Source: Streptomyces sp. P3 (lineage in GTDB: Bacteria > Actinomycetota > Actinomycetes > Streptomycetales > Streptomycetaceae). Taken from it: a DNA stretch of 64,000 nucleotides. The stretch lies in contig JAFEKX020000001.1 of the NCBI GenBank assembly GCA_016893485.2, forward strand, positions 2,294,001 through 2,358,000, written 5' to 3'. The position numbers were made by a program, and so were the translations under genes. Shown piece after piece: positions 28,999 through 39,255 of the stretch. Position 1 is the first letter of the stretch; every line of letters begins with the position of its first letter. The notes under the pieces were generated by a model. That model was given only the letters and a program-made list of their open reading frames with translations. It ran no database searches and was not told the DNA's origin.

Positions 28999-30018
28999 AT
29001 GAGCCCCGACCACCCGCCCGGACTCGATCTCGACCGGCTGCGCGGCCTGCTCGACCGCGAGCAGCCCGGCCTGGTGACCGGCGCCCTGTCCGGCCGGCTG
29101 ATCGAGGGCGGACGGTCGAACCTCACCTACGCGGTCACCGACGGCACCGCGAAATGGGTCGTACGGCGCCCCCGCTCGGCCATGTGCTGGCCACCGCGCA
29201 CGACATGAAGCGCGAGCACCGGGTGATCAGCGCCCTGCACCCGACGAACGTGCCGGTACCGAGACCCCTCCTCCTCTGCGAGGACGACGAGGTGCTCGGA
29301 GCCCCGTTCTACGTCATGGAGTTCGTCGAGGGCACCCCGTACCGCACGGCAGGCGAGCTCGTCCCGCTCGGCCCGGAGCGCACCCGGGGCGCGGTCCTCG
29401 AACTGGTCGACACCCTGGTCGAGTTGCACGCGGTGGACCCCGCCGAGGTGGGCCTCGCGGACTTCGGTCGCCCCGAGGGTTTCCTGGACCGCCAACTCCG
29501 GCGCTGGGGCAAGCAGTTGGACGCCTCCCGCAACCGGGAGCTGGCCGGCGTCGAGGAGTTGCACGCGGCCCTCGGCCACCGCCTCCCCACCTCGCCCGCA
29601 CCGGCGGTCGTGCACGGCGACTACCGCCTCGACAACGTCCTGATCGGCGAGGACGACAAGATCAAGGCGATCCTCGACTGGGAGATGTCCACCCTCGGCG
29701 ACCCGCTCACCGACCTGGGCCTGCTGGTGATGTACAGCATGCCGCTGGACCTGCCCAACTCCCCATCTCCACCACGGCTTCGGCCCCGGCCACCCCACAC
29801 CGGCCGAGCTGATCGAACGGTACGCGGCGCGCTCGGGACGCGACGTCTCGTCCGTGGCCTGGTACACGGCGTTCGCGTGGTTCAAGCTCGCCGTGATCCT
29901 GGAGGGCATCCACTACCGCTACACCCTGGGCCAGACGGTCGGCCCCGGCTTCGACCGCATCGGCGAACTGGTCCCCGTCTTCATCGAGCACGGCCTGACC
30001 ACCCTTCAGGAAGGCTGA
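28999..30018 (+). CDS. APH-family kinase, ACAD10/11- or LvaA-like (two frameshifts)
   Basis: About 340 residues, ATG at 28999 with AGGAGTGAT upstream. Choline/aminoglycoside-kinase fold: [16 protein letters not shown] (nucleotide loop), catalytic [16 protein letters not shown], metal-binding [14 protein letters not shown]. These features are those of the kinase domain fused to acyl-CoA dehydrogenases in eukaryotic ACAD10/11 and of LvaA in Pseudomonas, which phosphorylate the 4-hydroxyl of 4-hydroxyacyl-CoA. An acyl-CoA dehydrogenase follows after 6 bases, supporting this role. Breaks at about 29168 and 29764; the end is [12 protein letters not shown]. Confidence 0.87.
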
Positions 30019-30024
30019 TCCACC

Positions 30025-31238
30025 ATGGACTTCGCGTACGACGCACGCACCGAGGAACTGCGCGCCAAGCTCCTGGCCTTCATGGACGAGTACGTCTATC
30101 CGGCCGAGCCCGTCGCCGAGGAGCAGCGCGCCCAGCTCGCCTCACCGTGGGACACCCCGGCCGTCGTGGGGAGTTGAAGGCGGAGGCGCGCAGGCAGGGC
30201 CTGTGGAACCTCTTCCTGCCGGACGCCGAGTACGGGGGCGGCCTGACCAACCTCCAGTACGCGCCGCTCGCCGAAATCACCGGCCGTTCCCCGCACTTGG
30301 CGCCCACCGCGCTGAACTGCGCGGCGCCGGACACCGGCAACATGGAGGTGCTGTACCAGTTCGCCGACGAGCAGCAGAAGAAGCAGTGGCTTGAGCCGCT
30401 GCTCGCCGGTGAGATCCGCTCGGCGTTCGCGATGACCGAGCCGGAGGTGGCCTCCTCGGACGCCACGAACATCACCACACTCATCCAGCGGGACGGCGAC
30501 GACTACGTCATCACGGGCCGCAAGTGGTACATCTCCGGGGCGATGAACCCCGATTGCAAGATCTTCATCGTGATGGGCAAGACGGACCCGGACGGCGCCG
30601 ACCCCCGCCGCCAGCAGTCGATGGTCCTGGTACCGCGCGACACCCCGGGCGTCACGGTGAAGCGGGCGATGCAGGTCTTCGGCTACGAGGACCACTCGCA
30701 CGGCGGCCACGCCGAGGTCGTCTTCGACCACGCGCGGGTGCCGGTGACGAACCTGATCGGCGAGGAGGGCGGCGGCTTCGCCATCGCCCAGGCGCGGCTG
30801 GGCCCCGGCCGGATCCACCACTGCATGCGGCTGATCGGCATGGCCGAGCGGGCGATCGAGCTGATGTGTCAACGCGCCGTCTCCCGCGTCGCGTTCGGCA
30901 AGGCGCTGGCCCAGCAGGGCGTCGTCCATAACTGGATCGCGGACGCGCGGGTCGCCGTCGAGCAGCTGCGGCTGCTGGTCCTGAAGACGGCCTGGATGAT
31001 GGACACCGTCGGCAACAAGGGTGCCCACACGGAGATCCAGGCCATCAAGATCGCCACGCCCCGCACGGTCGTCGGCATCCTCGACAAGGCGATCCAGCTG
31101 CACGGCGCGGGCGGGGTGAGCCAGGACTTCCCGCTGGCCGAGCTGTACGCGAGCGCCCGCACCCTGATGCTGGCCGACGGCCCGGACGAGGTCCACCAAC
31201 GGTCGCTGGCGCGCCGGGAGTTGAAGAAGTACCTGTAG
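30025..31238 (+). CDS. Acyl-CoA dehydrogenase, ACAD10/11- or LvaC-like (one frameshift)
   Basis: About 404 residues. FAD flavoprotein: [36 protein letters not shown] (FAD/substrate loop), [60 protein letters not shown]. The WYISGAMNP and [10 protein letters not shown] wording is characteristic of the ACAD10/11 subgroup rather than fatty-acid ACADs; in the catabolic pathway this partner eliminates phosphate from 4-phosphoacyl-CoA to give 2-enoyl-CoA. Break near 30170 (GGGG). Cotranscribed with the kinase. Confidence 0.9.
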
Positions 31239-31251
31239 GCACACGCGAGTC

Positions 31252-31292
31252 GCGGGGCCGGTACGGGTTCCCCACGCCGGTACCGGCCCCGC
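31252..31292. terminator. Bidirectional terminator
   Basis: GCGGGGCCGGTAC (31252-31264) pairs perfectly with GTACCGGCCCCGC (31280-31292). Between the convergent acyl-CoA dehydrogenase and LGFP-protein genes. Confidence 0.88.
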
Positions 31293-31310
31293 AACTCACC
31301 CTCCCCGCGG

Positions 31311-31879
31311 TCAGTTGCGGGTGCTCACCGGCACCGTCCAGTGCTGGAGGCACCGGTGGCCGCCGGACCTGAGGTCGCAGCCCTCGACGATGAACGAGTA
31401 GTCGCCGCTGGTGCGCTTCTGCACCCACATCCCGCCCGCGTTCCCGCCGCGGAGTTCGCGCTGGGTGCCCCCGCGTCCGCGGCGCTGGTGTAGCGGACCA
31501 GGAAGACGTCGTAGCTGTAGGGGTTGGTGGGGCCCCAGGTGACGTAGGCGTAGCCGTTGCGCTCCCAGGCGGAGACCACCATGCGGTGCCCCTGGTCGGG
31601 TGACCAGGCGATCTCGCCGTTCGCGAAGCGCTGCCGCTCGGCGCCGTTCGCCAGGCGCTTGTTCGCGCCGATCGGGCAGCCCATCATGCCGTTCTGGCCG
31701 CCCAGTTGGTTCCACCGCTGGTAGATGAACTGGTTGGGGACCGGGTAGTTGGGCCGGCACGCGGCCCGCGCGGGTGCCTCGGGCACGGCGTGCGCGGCGG
31801 CCGGGACGGCCGCCGTTCCGCCGAGGGCGAGCAGGGAGCCCAGGACAACGCCGGTCAGGCGCCGTTTCGTCGACAGCAT
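31311..31879 (-). CDS. Secreted LGFP-repeat protein (one frameshift)
   Basis: About 190 residues. Sec signal peptide MLSTKRRLTGVVLGSLLALG...AHA. The mature part has one LGFP-type module (IYQRWNQLGGQNGMMGCPIG ... RFANGEIAWSPDQG), a cell-wall-associated unit found in actinobacterial surface proteins, and a Cys-containing C-terminus (FIVEGCDLRSGGHRCLQHWT) that probably forms a disulfide. Role unknown. Break near 31455 after VRYTSAADAG. ATG at 31879. Divergent from the histidine kinase. Confidence 0.75.
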
Positions 31880-32054
31880 GGTGTTTCCCCGTTGGTTCCG
31901 GTCGGTCGGTCCGGCGGTGGGCCCGCCGTTCCGCTGCCATGAGCATCGCGCCGCCGGGGACCGGGAGTTGAGGGAGTGCCTCGGGCGGCGCCGGGGACTT
32001 CTCCCGGGTGGACCGGGAAGCGTTCCCGAGACACCCGGGCGCCGCGCCCCCACG

Positions 32055-34058
32055 ATGGAATGCATGGACGACCGTGACGGCCGCACCCCGCTCCGCACGA
32101 CGACGGTGTACCTGCTGCTGGGGCTCGCGGCGCTCCAGGTGGCGGTCGGGGCGGTCGCGTTGGCGGCGGCCGGGGTCTCCGCGGCGGACGTGATCCGCTA
32201 CGACATGGTCGTCGACCTCGCGGTCGGTCTCGCCTACCCGGTCTGCGGCAGGGTGATCGCGCTGCACCGGCCGCGCAACCCCATCGGCTGGCTGCTGATC
32301 GCGTACGGGCTCGGTCACGCGTTCACCGGGTTGTCGATCGGGCTGGCCGTCGAGGGCCTGCGGCTCGGCTGGTCACCGGAGTCGCTGCACGCGCTCACGA
32401 CTGTGGGCCGCCACACCTGGATCCTCGGCAGCTCCACGGCGTTCGTGCTCGTGTTCTTCCTGTTCCCCGACGGCCGCCTGCCCGACCGCCGCTGGCGCTG
32501 GGCCCTGGTCGCCCAACTCCTGTCCTCCCCACTGGACTTCGCGATCTGGGCGCGCGACGACTGGGGACTGTTCCGCGGCACCCCGGCCCAGCCCTCGTAC
32601 CTTCCGGTGCCGGACGGCTGGATGCCCGCCCTGCGCGACATCGAGACCGCGAAGGCCTGTCTGGTGCTGGCCGCGGTGTTCGCCGTCATGTTCCTCCGCT
32701 ACCGGCGCGGCGCCGAACAGGACCGCCGCAGACTGCTGTGGCTGATCGCGGGAATGCTGCCGCTGGCGCTGAGCGTGGCCCTGCAGATCATGGGCTTCCC
32801 CGCGGTCTACACGTCCTGCTGCACCCTGTTCCTGCCGACCGCCATCATGATCGCCGTGGTCCGCGAGGAGCTCCTCGACATCCGCCTCGTCGTCTCCCGC
32901 AGCCTGCTCTACGGCGCCCTCACGGTCGGCGTGGCCGTCGCCTACGCCGGTCTCGTCACCGTCGTCCAGGCCCTCCTCAACCCCGACCCCGCGCTGCTGG
33001 GACCGGCGCTGATCGCCGTCACCCTCGCCGCCGCCTTCGAACCCGCCCGCCGCCTCCTCCAGCGCATGGTCGACCGCGCCCTGTACGGCGACCGGCACGA
33101 CCCGGTGCGCGCGGTCTCCCGCATCGGCGAACGGCTGGCCGGCACCGGCGTCGGCGCGGTCCCGGAGGCGGTCGGCGAGGCACTGCGGCTGCCGTACGTG
33201 TGCGTGGAGTCGAAGTCCGGGGTGACGGACGGGAGTTGGGGCGAGCCGGGCGAACGCATCCACGCCCTGGCGCTCGACTACGACGGCCGGACCGTCGGCG
33301 CACTGGTGGTCGGCCTGCGCCCGGGCGAACAGCAGCCCGCCACCGCCGACCTGGCGGTGCTGGAACTCCTGGCCGTGCCCCTGGCCGCCGCCCTGCACGC
33401 CACCGACCTCACCCGCCAGCTCCAGCACTCCCGCGAACGGATCGTGGCCGCCCGCGAGGAGGAACGCCGCCGCATCCGCCGCGACCTGCACGACGGCCTC
33501 GGCCCCACCCTCGCGGGCGCCGCCTTCCAGACCGACGCCGTCCGCAATCTCCTCACCTACGACCCGGAACGCGCTGCGGCCCTCCTCACCGAGGTCCGGT
33601 CCGAGGTCGGCGGCGCGGTCGCGGAGGTGCGCCGCCTCGTGGATGGTCTACGGCCGCCGGATCTGGACCAGTTGGGGCTGCTGGGCGCGTTGCGGGAGCG
33701 GGCGGTGCGGCTGTCCTGGCGGGCGGACGGCACCCCGGTCCAGGTGCGGGTCCGGGCCCCTGAGCGGCTGCCCGCGCTGCCCGCCGCCGTCGAGGTGGCC
33801 GCGTACCGCATCGCGATCGAGGCGCTCACCAACGCGGCCCGGCATGCCCGGGCCTCCCGCGTGGACCTGAGCATCGAGATCGGCGACGGGCTGCGCCTGG
33901 AAGTGTGCGACGACGGTTCGCCGGTGGACGAGGAGACCGCGTGGACACCGGGCGTGGGCATCACGTCGATGCAGGAGCGCGCGGCGGAGCTGGGCGGGCG
34001 GTGTGTGGCGGGGCAGGGGCGGGTGGTGGCGACGCTGCCGTTGGGAGAGGCGCTGTGA
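32055..34058 (+). CDS. Sensor histidine kinase, NarL-type partner
   Basis: Intact, 667 residues. The N-terminal half has about nine membrane helices (for example VYLLLGLAALQVAVGAVALA; WILGSSTAFVLVFFLFPDG; IAGMLPLALSVALQIMGFPA; SLLYGALTVGVAVAYAGLVT). A GAF-like region follows (PYVCVESKSGVTDGSWGEPG), then the HisKA_3 dimerisation helix with phospho-His in RRIRRDLHDGLGPTLAGAAF and the ATPase domain (AIEALTNAARHARASRVDLS, GVGITSMQERAAELGGR). The N-box and G-box are complete. Signal unknown. ATG at 32055; another ATG three codons on is possible. Its stop overlaps the response-regulator start (GTGA). Confidence 0.93.
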   Translation: MECMDDRDGRTPLRTTTVYLLLGLAALQVAVGAVALAAAGVSAADVIRYDMVVDLAVGLAYPVCGRVIALHRPRNPIGWLLIAYGLGHAFTGLSIGLAVEGLRLGWSPESLHALTTVGRHTWILGSSTAFVLVFFLFPDGRLPDRRWRWALVAQLLSSPLDFAIWARDDWGLFRGTPAQPSYLPVPDGWMPALRDIETAKACLVLAAVFAVMFLRYRRGAEQDRRRLLWLIAGMLPLALSVALQIMGFPAVYTSCCTLFLPTAIMIAVVREELLDIRLVVSRSLLYGALTVGVAVAYAGLVTVVQALLNPDPALLGPALIAVTLAAAFEPARRLLQRMVDRALYGDRHDPVRAVSRIGERLAGTGVGAVPEAVGEALRLPYVCVESKSGVTDGSWGEPGERIHALALDYDGRTVGALVVGLRPGEQQPATADLAVLELLAVPLAAALHATDLTRQLQHSRERIVAAREEERRRIRRDLHDGLGPTLAGAAFQTDAVRNLLTYDPERAAALLTEVRSEVGGAVAEVRRLVDGLRPPDLDQLGLLGALRERAVRLSWRADGTPVQVRVRAPERLPALPAAVEVAAYRIAIEALTNAARHARASRVDLSIEIGDGLRLEVCDDGSPVDEETAWTPGVGITSMQERAAELGGRCVAGQGRVVATLPLGEAL

Positions 34059-34751
34059 CGGCACGGGAACCGGGGAGCGAGAACGCAGGGGACGAGCTGC
34101 GGGTCGTGCTCGCCGACGACCACCCGGTGGTCCGTACCGGGCTGGCCGCGCTCCTGGAGTCCGTGCGGGACGGCACCCCGCGCGTGCGCGTGGTCGGGGT
34201 CGCCGCGAGCGGCCGGGAGGCGGTACGGGCCGCGGTGACCCTGCACCCGCAGGTGGTGGTGATGGACATCCGGATGCCCGACCTGAACGGCATCGAGGCG
34301 ACCCGCGAGATCGGCCGGGTGGCCCCGGGGTCGCCGTACTGATGCTCACGATGGTCGAGGAGGACGACTCGGTGTTCGCCGCGATGCGGGCGGGCGCCCT
34401 GGGGTACGTCCTCAAGGGCGCGGGCCAGGACGAGATCGTGCGGGCGATCCGGGCGGTGGCGGCGGGCGAGGCGATCTTCGGCCCCGGGGTCGCGAGGCGC
34501 GTGCTCGGCCACTTGAGCAGGCCCCGGACCGCCCCGACCCCTGCCCGACCCTCACCCCGCGCGAACGCGACGTCCTCGCGCTGATCGCCGCCGGCCAGCC
34601 CAACTCGACCGTGGCCGCCCGCCTCGGCCTGTCCCCGAAGACGGTCAGCAACCACATGTCGGCGGTCCTGGCCAAGCTGGGCGTCGCCGACCGCGCGGAG
34701 GCGGCGGCGTGGGCGCGGGAGGCGGGGCTGGGGCCGCCCTCCGAGCCGTAG
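34055..34751 (+). CDS. NarL/LuxR-type response regulator (two frameshifts)
   Basis: About 232 residues, GTG start overlapping the kinase stop. Receiver domain: VVLADDHPVVRTGLAALLES (acidic pair), phospho-Asp in QVVVMDIRMPDLNGIEATRE, TMVEEDDSVFAAMRAGALGY, LKGA (Lys). C-terminal LuxR helix-turn-helix: TLTPREREVLALIAAGQPNS, VAARLGLSPKTVSNHMSAVL. Breaks at about 34332 and 34548 (C-rich). Targets unknown. Its stop codon lies in a perfect palindrome shared with the convergent TetR stop. Confidence 0.9.
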
Positions 34752-34759
34752 GCCTACGG
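34746..34759. other. Palindrome containing both stop codons
   Basis: CCGTAGGCCTACGG is a perfect 14-base palindrome. TAG of the response regulator (34749-34751) and TAG of the convergent TetR gene (34754-34756 on the other strand) both lie inside it, two bases apart. The stem is too short and loopless for an ordinary terminator. Confidence 0.9.
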
Positions 34760-35376
34760 TCGCAGTGCGCGCAGCAGCAGGTCCGCCAGGTGGTCGGCGA
34801 CCTCCTGCGGGGTGAGCGGGCCGCCCGGGCGGTACCACGTCGACAGGTGGTGGATCGAGCCGAAGTGGTAGTCGACGACGAGGTCCGCCGGGGTCGCCGT
34901 GGAGAAGACGCCCTCGCGCTGGCCCTCCTCGACGAGCCCGCGGAAGCGCTCGTGGTAGCGGCGCCGCTCGGCCCGCACCTGCTTGTTCTTCTCCGGGCTC
35001 AGGTGGTGCATGGACCGGAAGAAGATCGACGCGTCGTCGAGGTTGTCGATCGTCGTCACCACGACGTCCGCCGCCGCGTCCCGCAGCCGCTTCTCGACCG
35101 GCTCCTCGGCCGTCGCGAACACCTCGAGGCGCTCCTGCTGGAGGCGCAGCACGCGCGCGTACACCTCGTGCAGGAGGTCGTCCTTGGAGCCGAAGTAGTG
35201 GTACAGCGCCCCTTGGTGACGCCTGCGGCCTCGACGATCTCCTGCACCGAGGTGCGGTCGTAGCCCTGCTCGGCGAACAGTCTGGTGGCGGCGGCGAGGA
35301 GCCGCTGCGGGACAGGGGCCCCGTCTCCGTCGGTCGTCCTGGGCACTGCCGCCACCTGCCTTTTCTCACTGTTCAC
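34754..35376 (-). CDS. TetR-family regulator of the acyl-CoA genes (one frameshift)
   Basis: About 207 residues. DNA-binding domain: LLAAATRLFAEQGYDRTSVQ EIVEAAGVTKG then, after a slip near 35212, ALYHYFGSKDDLLHEVYARV. The C-terminal domain (FFRSMHHLSPEKNKQVRAER) resembles the FadR/KstR2-like TetR group that senses acyl-CoA. GTG at 35376 overlaps the acyl-CoA ligase stop, so it is the last gene of the SDR-ligase-TetR operon and likely represses it and the kinase/dehydrogenase operon, through CATACCGACC half-sites. Confidence 0.88.
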
Positions 35377-37036
35377 GCGCTGTCGTGCGACCGGGAACGC
35401 AGTTCCCGCCGGAGGATCTTCCCACTTGCCGTCTTCGGCAGGTCGGGCAGGATCTCCACCTGGCGCGGGTATTTGTAGGCGGCCAGTCTCTCCTTGCAGT
35501 ACACGGCGAGTTCATCCGGGTCGGTCTCGGCGCCCGGCCGCAGGCTGATGTACGCCTTCACGGTCTCGCCGCGATACCCGTCCGGCACCCCGACGACGGC
35601 CGCCTCGCGCACCGCCGGATGGGTGTACAGCACGTCCTCGACCTCGCGCGGCCACACCTTGAAGCCGGACGCGTTGATCATGTCCTTCTTGCGGTCGACG
35701 ACGTACAGCCAGCCCCGCGGGTCCATGAACCCGATGTCGCCGGTGCGCAGTTCGCCGTCCGGGAAGGTCTCGGCGGTGGCCTCGGGGCGCCGCCAGTACC
35801 CGGGCACGACCTGCGGCCCGCGCACGACGATCTCGCCCTGCTCCCCGAAGGGCACCCTCCACGCCCTGGTCGTCGACGATCCGTACGACGGTGTCGGGCC
35901 CCGGCACGCCCACGGCCAGCGTCCCGGACGCCTGGTCGACGGGCGCCTCCAGGTCGGGCGGCACGGAGGCGCAGGGCGCGGTGCACTCGGTGAGGCCGTA
36001 GCCGTTGCGGATGTACGGCCCGAAGCCGGCCCGGAACTTCTCCACCAGCGCGGGCGGCACCGGGGCGCCGCCGGAGGAGATGTTCCGGAAGGACGCGAAG
36101 TGGTAGGGGGGCGGCCGGGTGCGCGGCGAGCGCCATGAAGGCGGTGGACGGGCCGACCGTGTAGTGCGGCCTGTGCTCGGCGAACGCGTCGAGGACGACC
36201 CCGCCCTCGAACCGGTACACCAGCACCAGCGATCCCCGCTGACGAGCGAGGCGCCGAGCTGGCACACCATCCCGGTGATGTGGAACAGCGGCGCCATCGC
36301 GAAGTACACGGGCGCGTCCGGCAGCCCGAGTCCGGTGCGCTGGCGTTCGGCGTTGTACAGGATGTTGGCGTGGGTGTTGGTGGCACCCTTCGGGGCACCG
36401 CTCGTCCCCGAGGTGTAACTGATCAACGCGATGTCCGCGGGCGCCGGTCGACGCCCTTCGGGCGCCTTGTGACCGGCCTTCGCGACGGCCACCAGGTCCT
36501 CGGCGTCGGCGGCCTGCGGGAGCCGCTCGAAGGTGAGCACGCGCGCGTCGTCCCGCGTCTGGAAATCCAGCTCGCAGGCGGTGAGCACGATCCGCACGGG
36601 GACCCGGCGGCCGTCTCGCGCAGATACGACTCCCACGCGCGGTCGGTACAGATCAGCGCGGCCACCTCACCGTCCCGCAGGACATGGGTGACCTCCCCGA
36701 CTTGTACATCGGGTTGACGGGCACGACGATCGCGCCCGCCTTCCAGGCACCGAGGAGGGCGATCACGAAGTGCGGCGAGTTCTGCAGCAGCACGGCGACC
36801 CGGTCGCCCCGCTCCAGCCCGCGCTCGGCCAGATACCCGGCGACGGAGTCGGTCAGCGCGTCGACCTCGCGGTAACTGAGCCGCCCGTCGAAGTAGGTGA
36901 GGAAGGTGCTGTCGGGCGTCTCGCCGACCACCCGACGCAGGGCGTGCACCAGGGAGTCGTCCGGACTGACGGGCCCCCGCTGGGCCTCGTTGAGCAGCGC
37001 CACCCACGGCTTGGCGGCATATAGGGAGTCGGTCAC
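35373..37036 (-). CDS. Acyl-CoA synthetase, AMP-forming (about five frameshifts)
   Basis: About 553 residues. ANL-superfamily ligase: LISYTSGTSGAPKGATNTHA (P-loop), YFAMAPLFHITGM, NGYGLTECTAPCASVPPDLE, GELRTGDIGFMDPRGWLYVV (A8-like Asp), hinge VVDRKKDMINASGFKVWPRE, catalytic Lys in LPKTASGKILRREL. Activates a carboxylic acid to its CoA ester; in this setting perhaps a short oxo- or hydroxy-acid (LvaE-like). Breaks at about 36700, 36600, 36235, 36110 and 35860. GTG start at 37036 with GGAGG, overlapping the SDR stop (GTGA); stop overlaps the TetR start. Confidence 0.88.
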
Positions 37037-37795
37037 TCTCCGGCCTCCCACTTCTGCTGGATGTGGTTCATGGTGGCCAGCCAGCGATCCGGCTCGGCGG
37101 CCCTGGCCTGGTAGTACCCGGCGACCTCGGGATGCGGCAGGATCAGGAACCGCTCCTCCGCGATCCCCTTCATCAGCGCGTCGGCGACGACATCGGGCTC
37201 GATGGCCGTCGGCTGGAGCACCAGGTCACCCGCGCTGCCGGTGGCGGCCAGCATGTCGGTGCGCACCCCCTGCGGACAGATCGCGTGGACCTTGATCCCC
37301 GGTGGCGGTACGTCAACGACAGCCACTCGGCGAAGGCGTACGCCCCGTGCTTGGTGACGCTGTACGGCGCGGCCCCGATCATGGTGAGCAGCCCGGCCGC
37401 GGACACGGTGGACACGAACCGCCCGCCGCCCCGCTCCAGCCAGCCCGGGATCAGCGCCTCGGCGGCCCGCACATGAGCCATGACGTTGACGTCCCAGGCC
37501 TGCGCCCAGACGTCCTCACCGGCGGCTTCCGACCCGCCGGAGCCGACCCCGGCGTTGGCGCAGTAGACGTCGACGGTCCCACCGAGGGCGTCCCGGGCAT
37601 CACCGACGACGGCGGAGGCGTCCCCGGCACGGCGACGGCCCCGATCTCGTCGGCGACGGCCTTGGCCCGGTCACCATCGAGGTCGTTCACCACGACCCGG
37701 GCCCCTTCGGCAGCGAAGCGCCGCGCAAGCGCGGCCCCGATGCCACCTCCAGCCCCCGTGACGACTACCCCGGCACCCTGAACGGCTTCCACCAT
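37033..37795 (-). CDS. Short-chain dehydrogenase/reductase (about two frameshifts)
   Basis: About 254 residues. [20 protein letters not shown] (NAD(P)-binding), [30 protein letters not shown], catalytic Ser in STVSAAGLL and [15 protein letters not shown]-terminal [20 protein letters not shown]. Breaks near 37620 and 37303. Could reduce a 4-oxoacyl-CoA such as levulinyl-CoA (LvaD-like) or oxidise a hydroxyacyl-CoA; this is inferred from the neighbours only. ATG at 37795 with AAGGAG. First gene of the operon. Confidence 0.87.
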
Positions 37796-37828
37796 CGGTC
37801 TCCTTCGACTGCGGCTCCACTGCCCAGC

Positions 37829-37848
37829 CAGACTAACCGGTCGGTATG
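37829..37848. promoter_or_regulatory. TetR-type operator before the SDR/ligase/TetR operon
   Basis: The right half GGTCGGTATG is identical to the CATACCGACC half-site of the 28940 palindrome; the left half matches at 7 of 10 positions. It lies 34 bases upstream of the SDR start. Confidence 0.65.
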
Positions 37849-37952
37849 TAACACCGGAAGAGCGTTTGCCCTCGGGGCGCGAGGAACGGCGCGACCAGCC
37901 GCATACGGCCCACACCCTACGAACCGCAGGCGCCGGCCCCTACCGTGCCCGC

Positions 37953-39174
37953 ATGCCCCTCACAAGACGAACCCTCCTGGCATCGGCACCGGCGGCAACC
38001 CCTCGCCCCCGCTCCCCCAAGCCACGCACCCTCCGCACCGGCTTCGAACAGCTCGCCGCACAGGACTACGCCCAGCTCACCAACCAACGAGTCGGCATCG
38101 TCACCAACCCCACCGGCATCACCAGAGACGCCCACCACATCGTCGACGTCATGCACGCCGACCCCCATGTGAACCTGGTCGCGGTCTTCGGCCCGGAACA
38201 CGGCTTCCGAGGCACCGCCCAGGCAGGCAGCTCCGAGGGCTACTCCACCGACCCGGCAACCGGACTCCCCGTCTACGACACGTACGCGAAGAGCGGCCGG
38301 CCCCTCGCAGACATCTTCAGGACCGCCGCCGTGGACACCGTCGTCTTCGACATCCAGGACGTCGGCGCCCGCTTCTACACCTACATCTGGACCCTCCACG
38401 ACTGCATGGAGGCGGCCCGACTCGCCGGCAAACGCCTCGTCGTCCTCGACCGCCCCAACCCGGTGACCGGCCGTTCCGCCCAAGGCCCGGTCCTGCACAG
38501 GAGTTCGCCACCTTCGTAGGCAGACAGCCGATCGCCCAGGCACACGGCATGACGGTCGCCGAACTGGCCCGCCTGTTCAACGGGGAGTTCCTGACGAAGC
38601 CGGTCCCCCTGGAGACCGTACTGATGACGGGCTGGAGGCGTTCGGAGTTCTACGACGCCTGGTCGCTGCCGTGGGTGCCGCCGAGCTCCAACATGCCCAC
38701 GCCGGACGCCGCCCTCGTGTACTCGGGGACATGTCTCTTCGAGGGCACGAACCTGTCCGAGGGACGCGGCACCACCCGCCCCTTCGAACTGCTCGGCGCG
38801 GAGGGGGCATCGACGGGCGCTGGGCCGCCGCGGCGAATCAACTCGGCCTGCCCGGCGTGCACTTCAGGGAGGCCTACTTCGCGCCCACCTTCTCCAAGTT
38901 CGCGGGCAAGACCGTCGGCGGGGTCCAGCTCCACGTCCACGACCGGGCCGCGTACGACCCCGTCCGCACCGGCATCGCCCTGCTGGTGACCGCCAAGAAG
39001 GTCTGGAGCGGCTTCCGTTGGCGCTCGGACAACTGGATCGACAAGCTCACCGGGTCCGCGCGGGTGCGGACGGCGATCGACGCGGGCGCGGGCACCGACG
39101 AGGTGGTGGCGGAGTGGCAGGAGGAGTTGAGGGCGTTCCGGCGGGTTCGAACTGAATACCTCCTCTACAAGTGA
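37953..39174 (+). CDS. NamZ-type exo-N-acetylmuramidase (DUF1343; two frameshifts)
   Basis: About 407 residues. N-terminal export signal (MPLTRRTLLASAPAA, short RR type). DUF1343 body: GFEQLAAQDYAQLTNQRVGI, VTNPTGITRDAHHIVDVMHA, AVFGPEHGFRGTAQAGSSEG, VVFDIQDVGARFYTYIWTLH, LVVLDRPNPVTG, then WVPPSSNMPTPDAALVYSGT and FEGTNLSEGRGTTRPFEL. The family (B. subtilis YbbC/NamZ) releases terminal N-acetylmuramic acid from peptidoglycan fragments. Breaks near 38500 and 38803. Short here relative to Bacillus members because the signal and linker are reduced. Confidence 0.9.
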
Positions 39175-39255
39175 GTCGCGACGTATGGCCAATCTTCACC
39201 GGTAGCGGGACGATGCGCCCACATCGCACCACTTCGGGGAACAAGGGGGCCGGTC

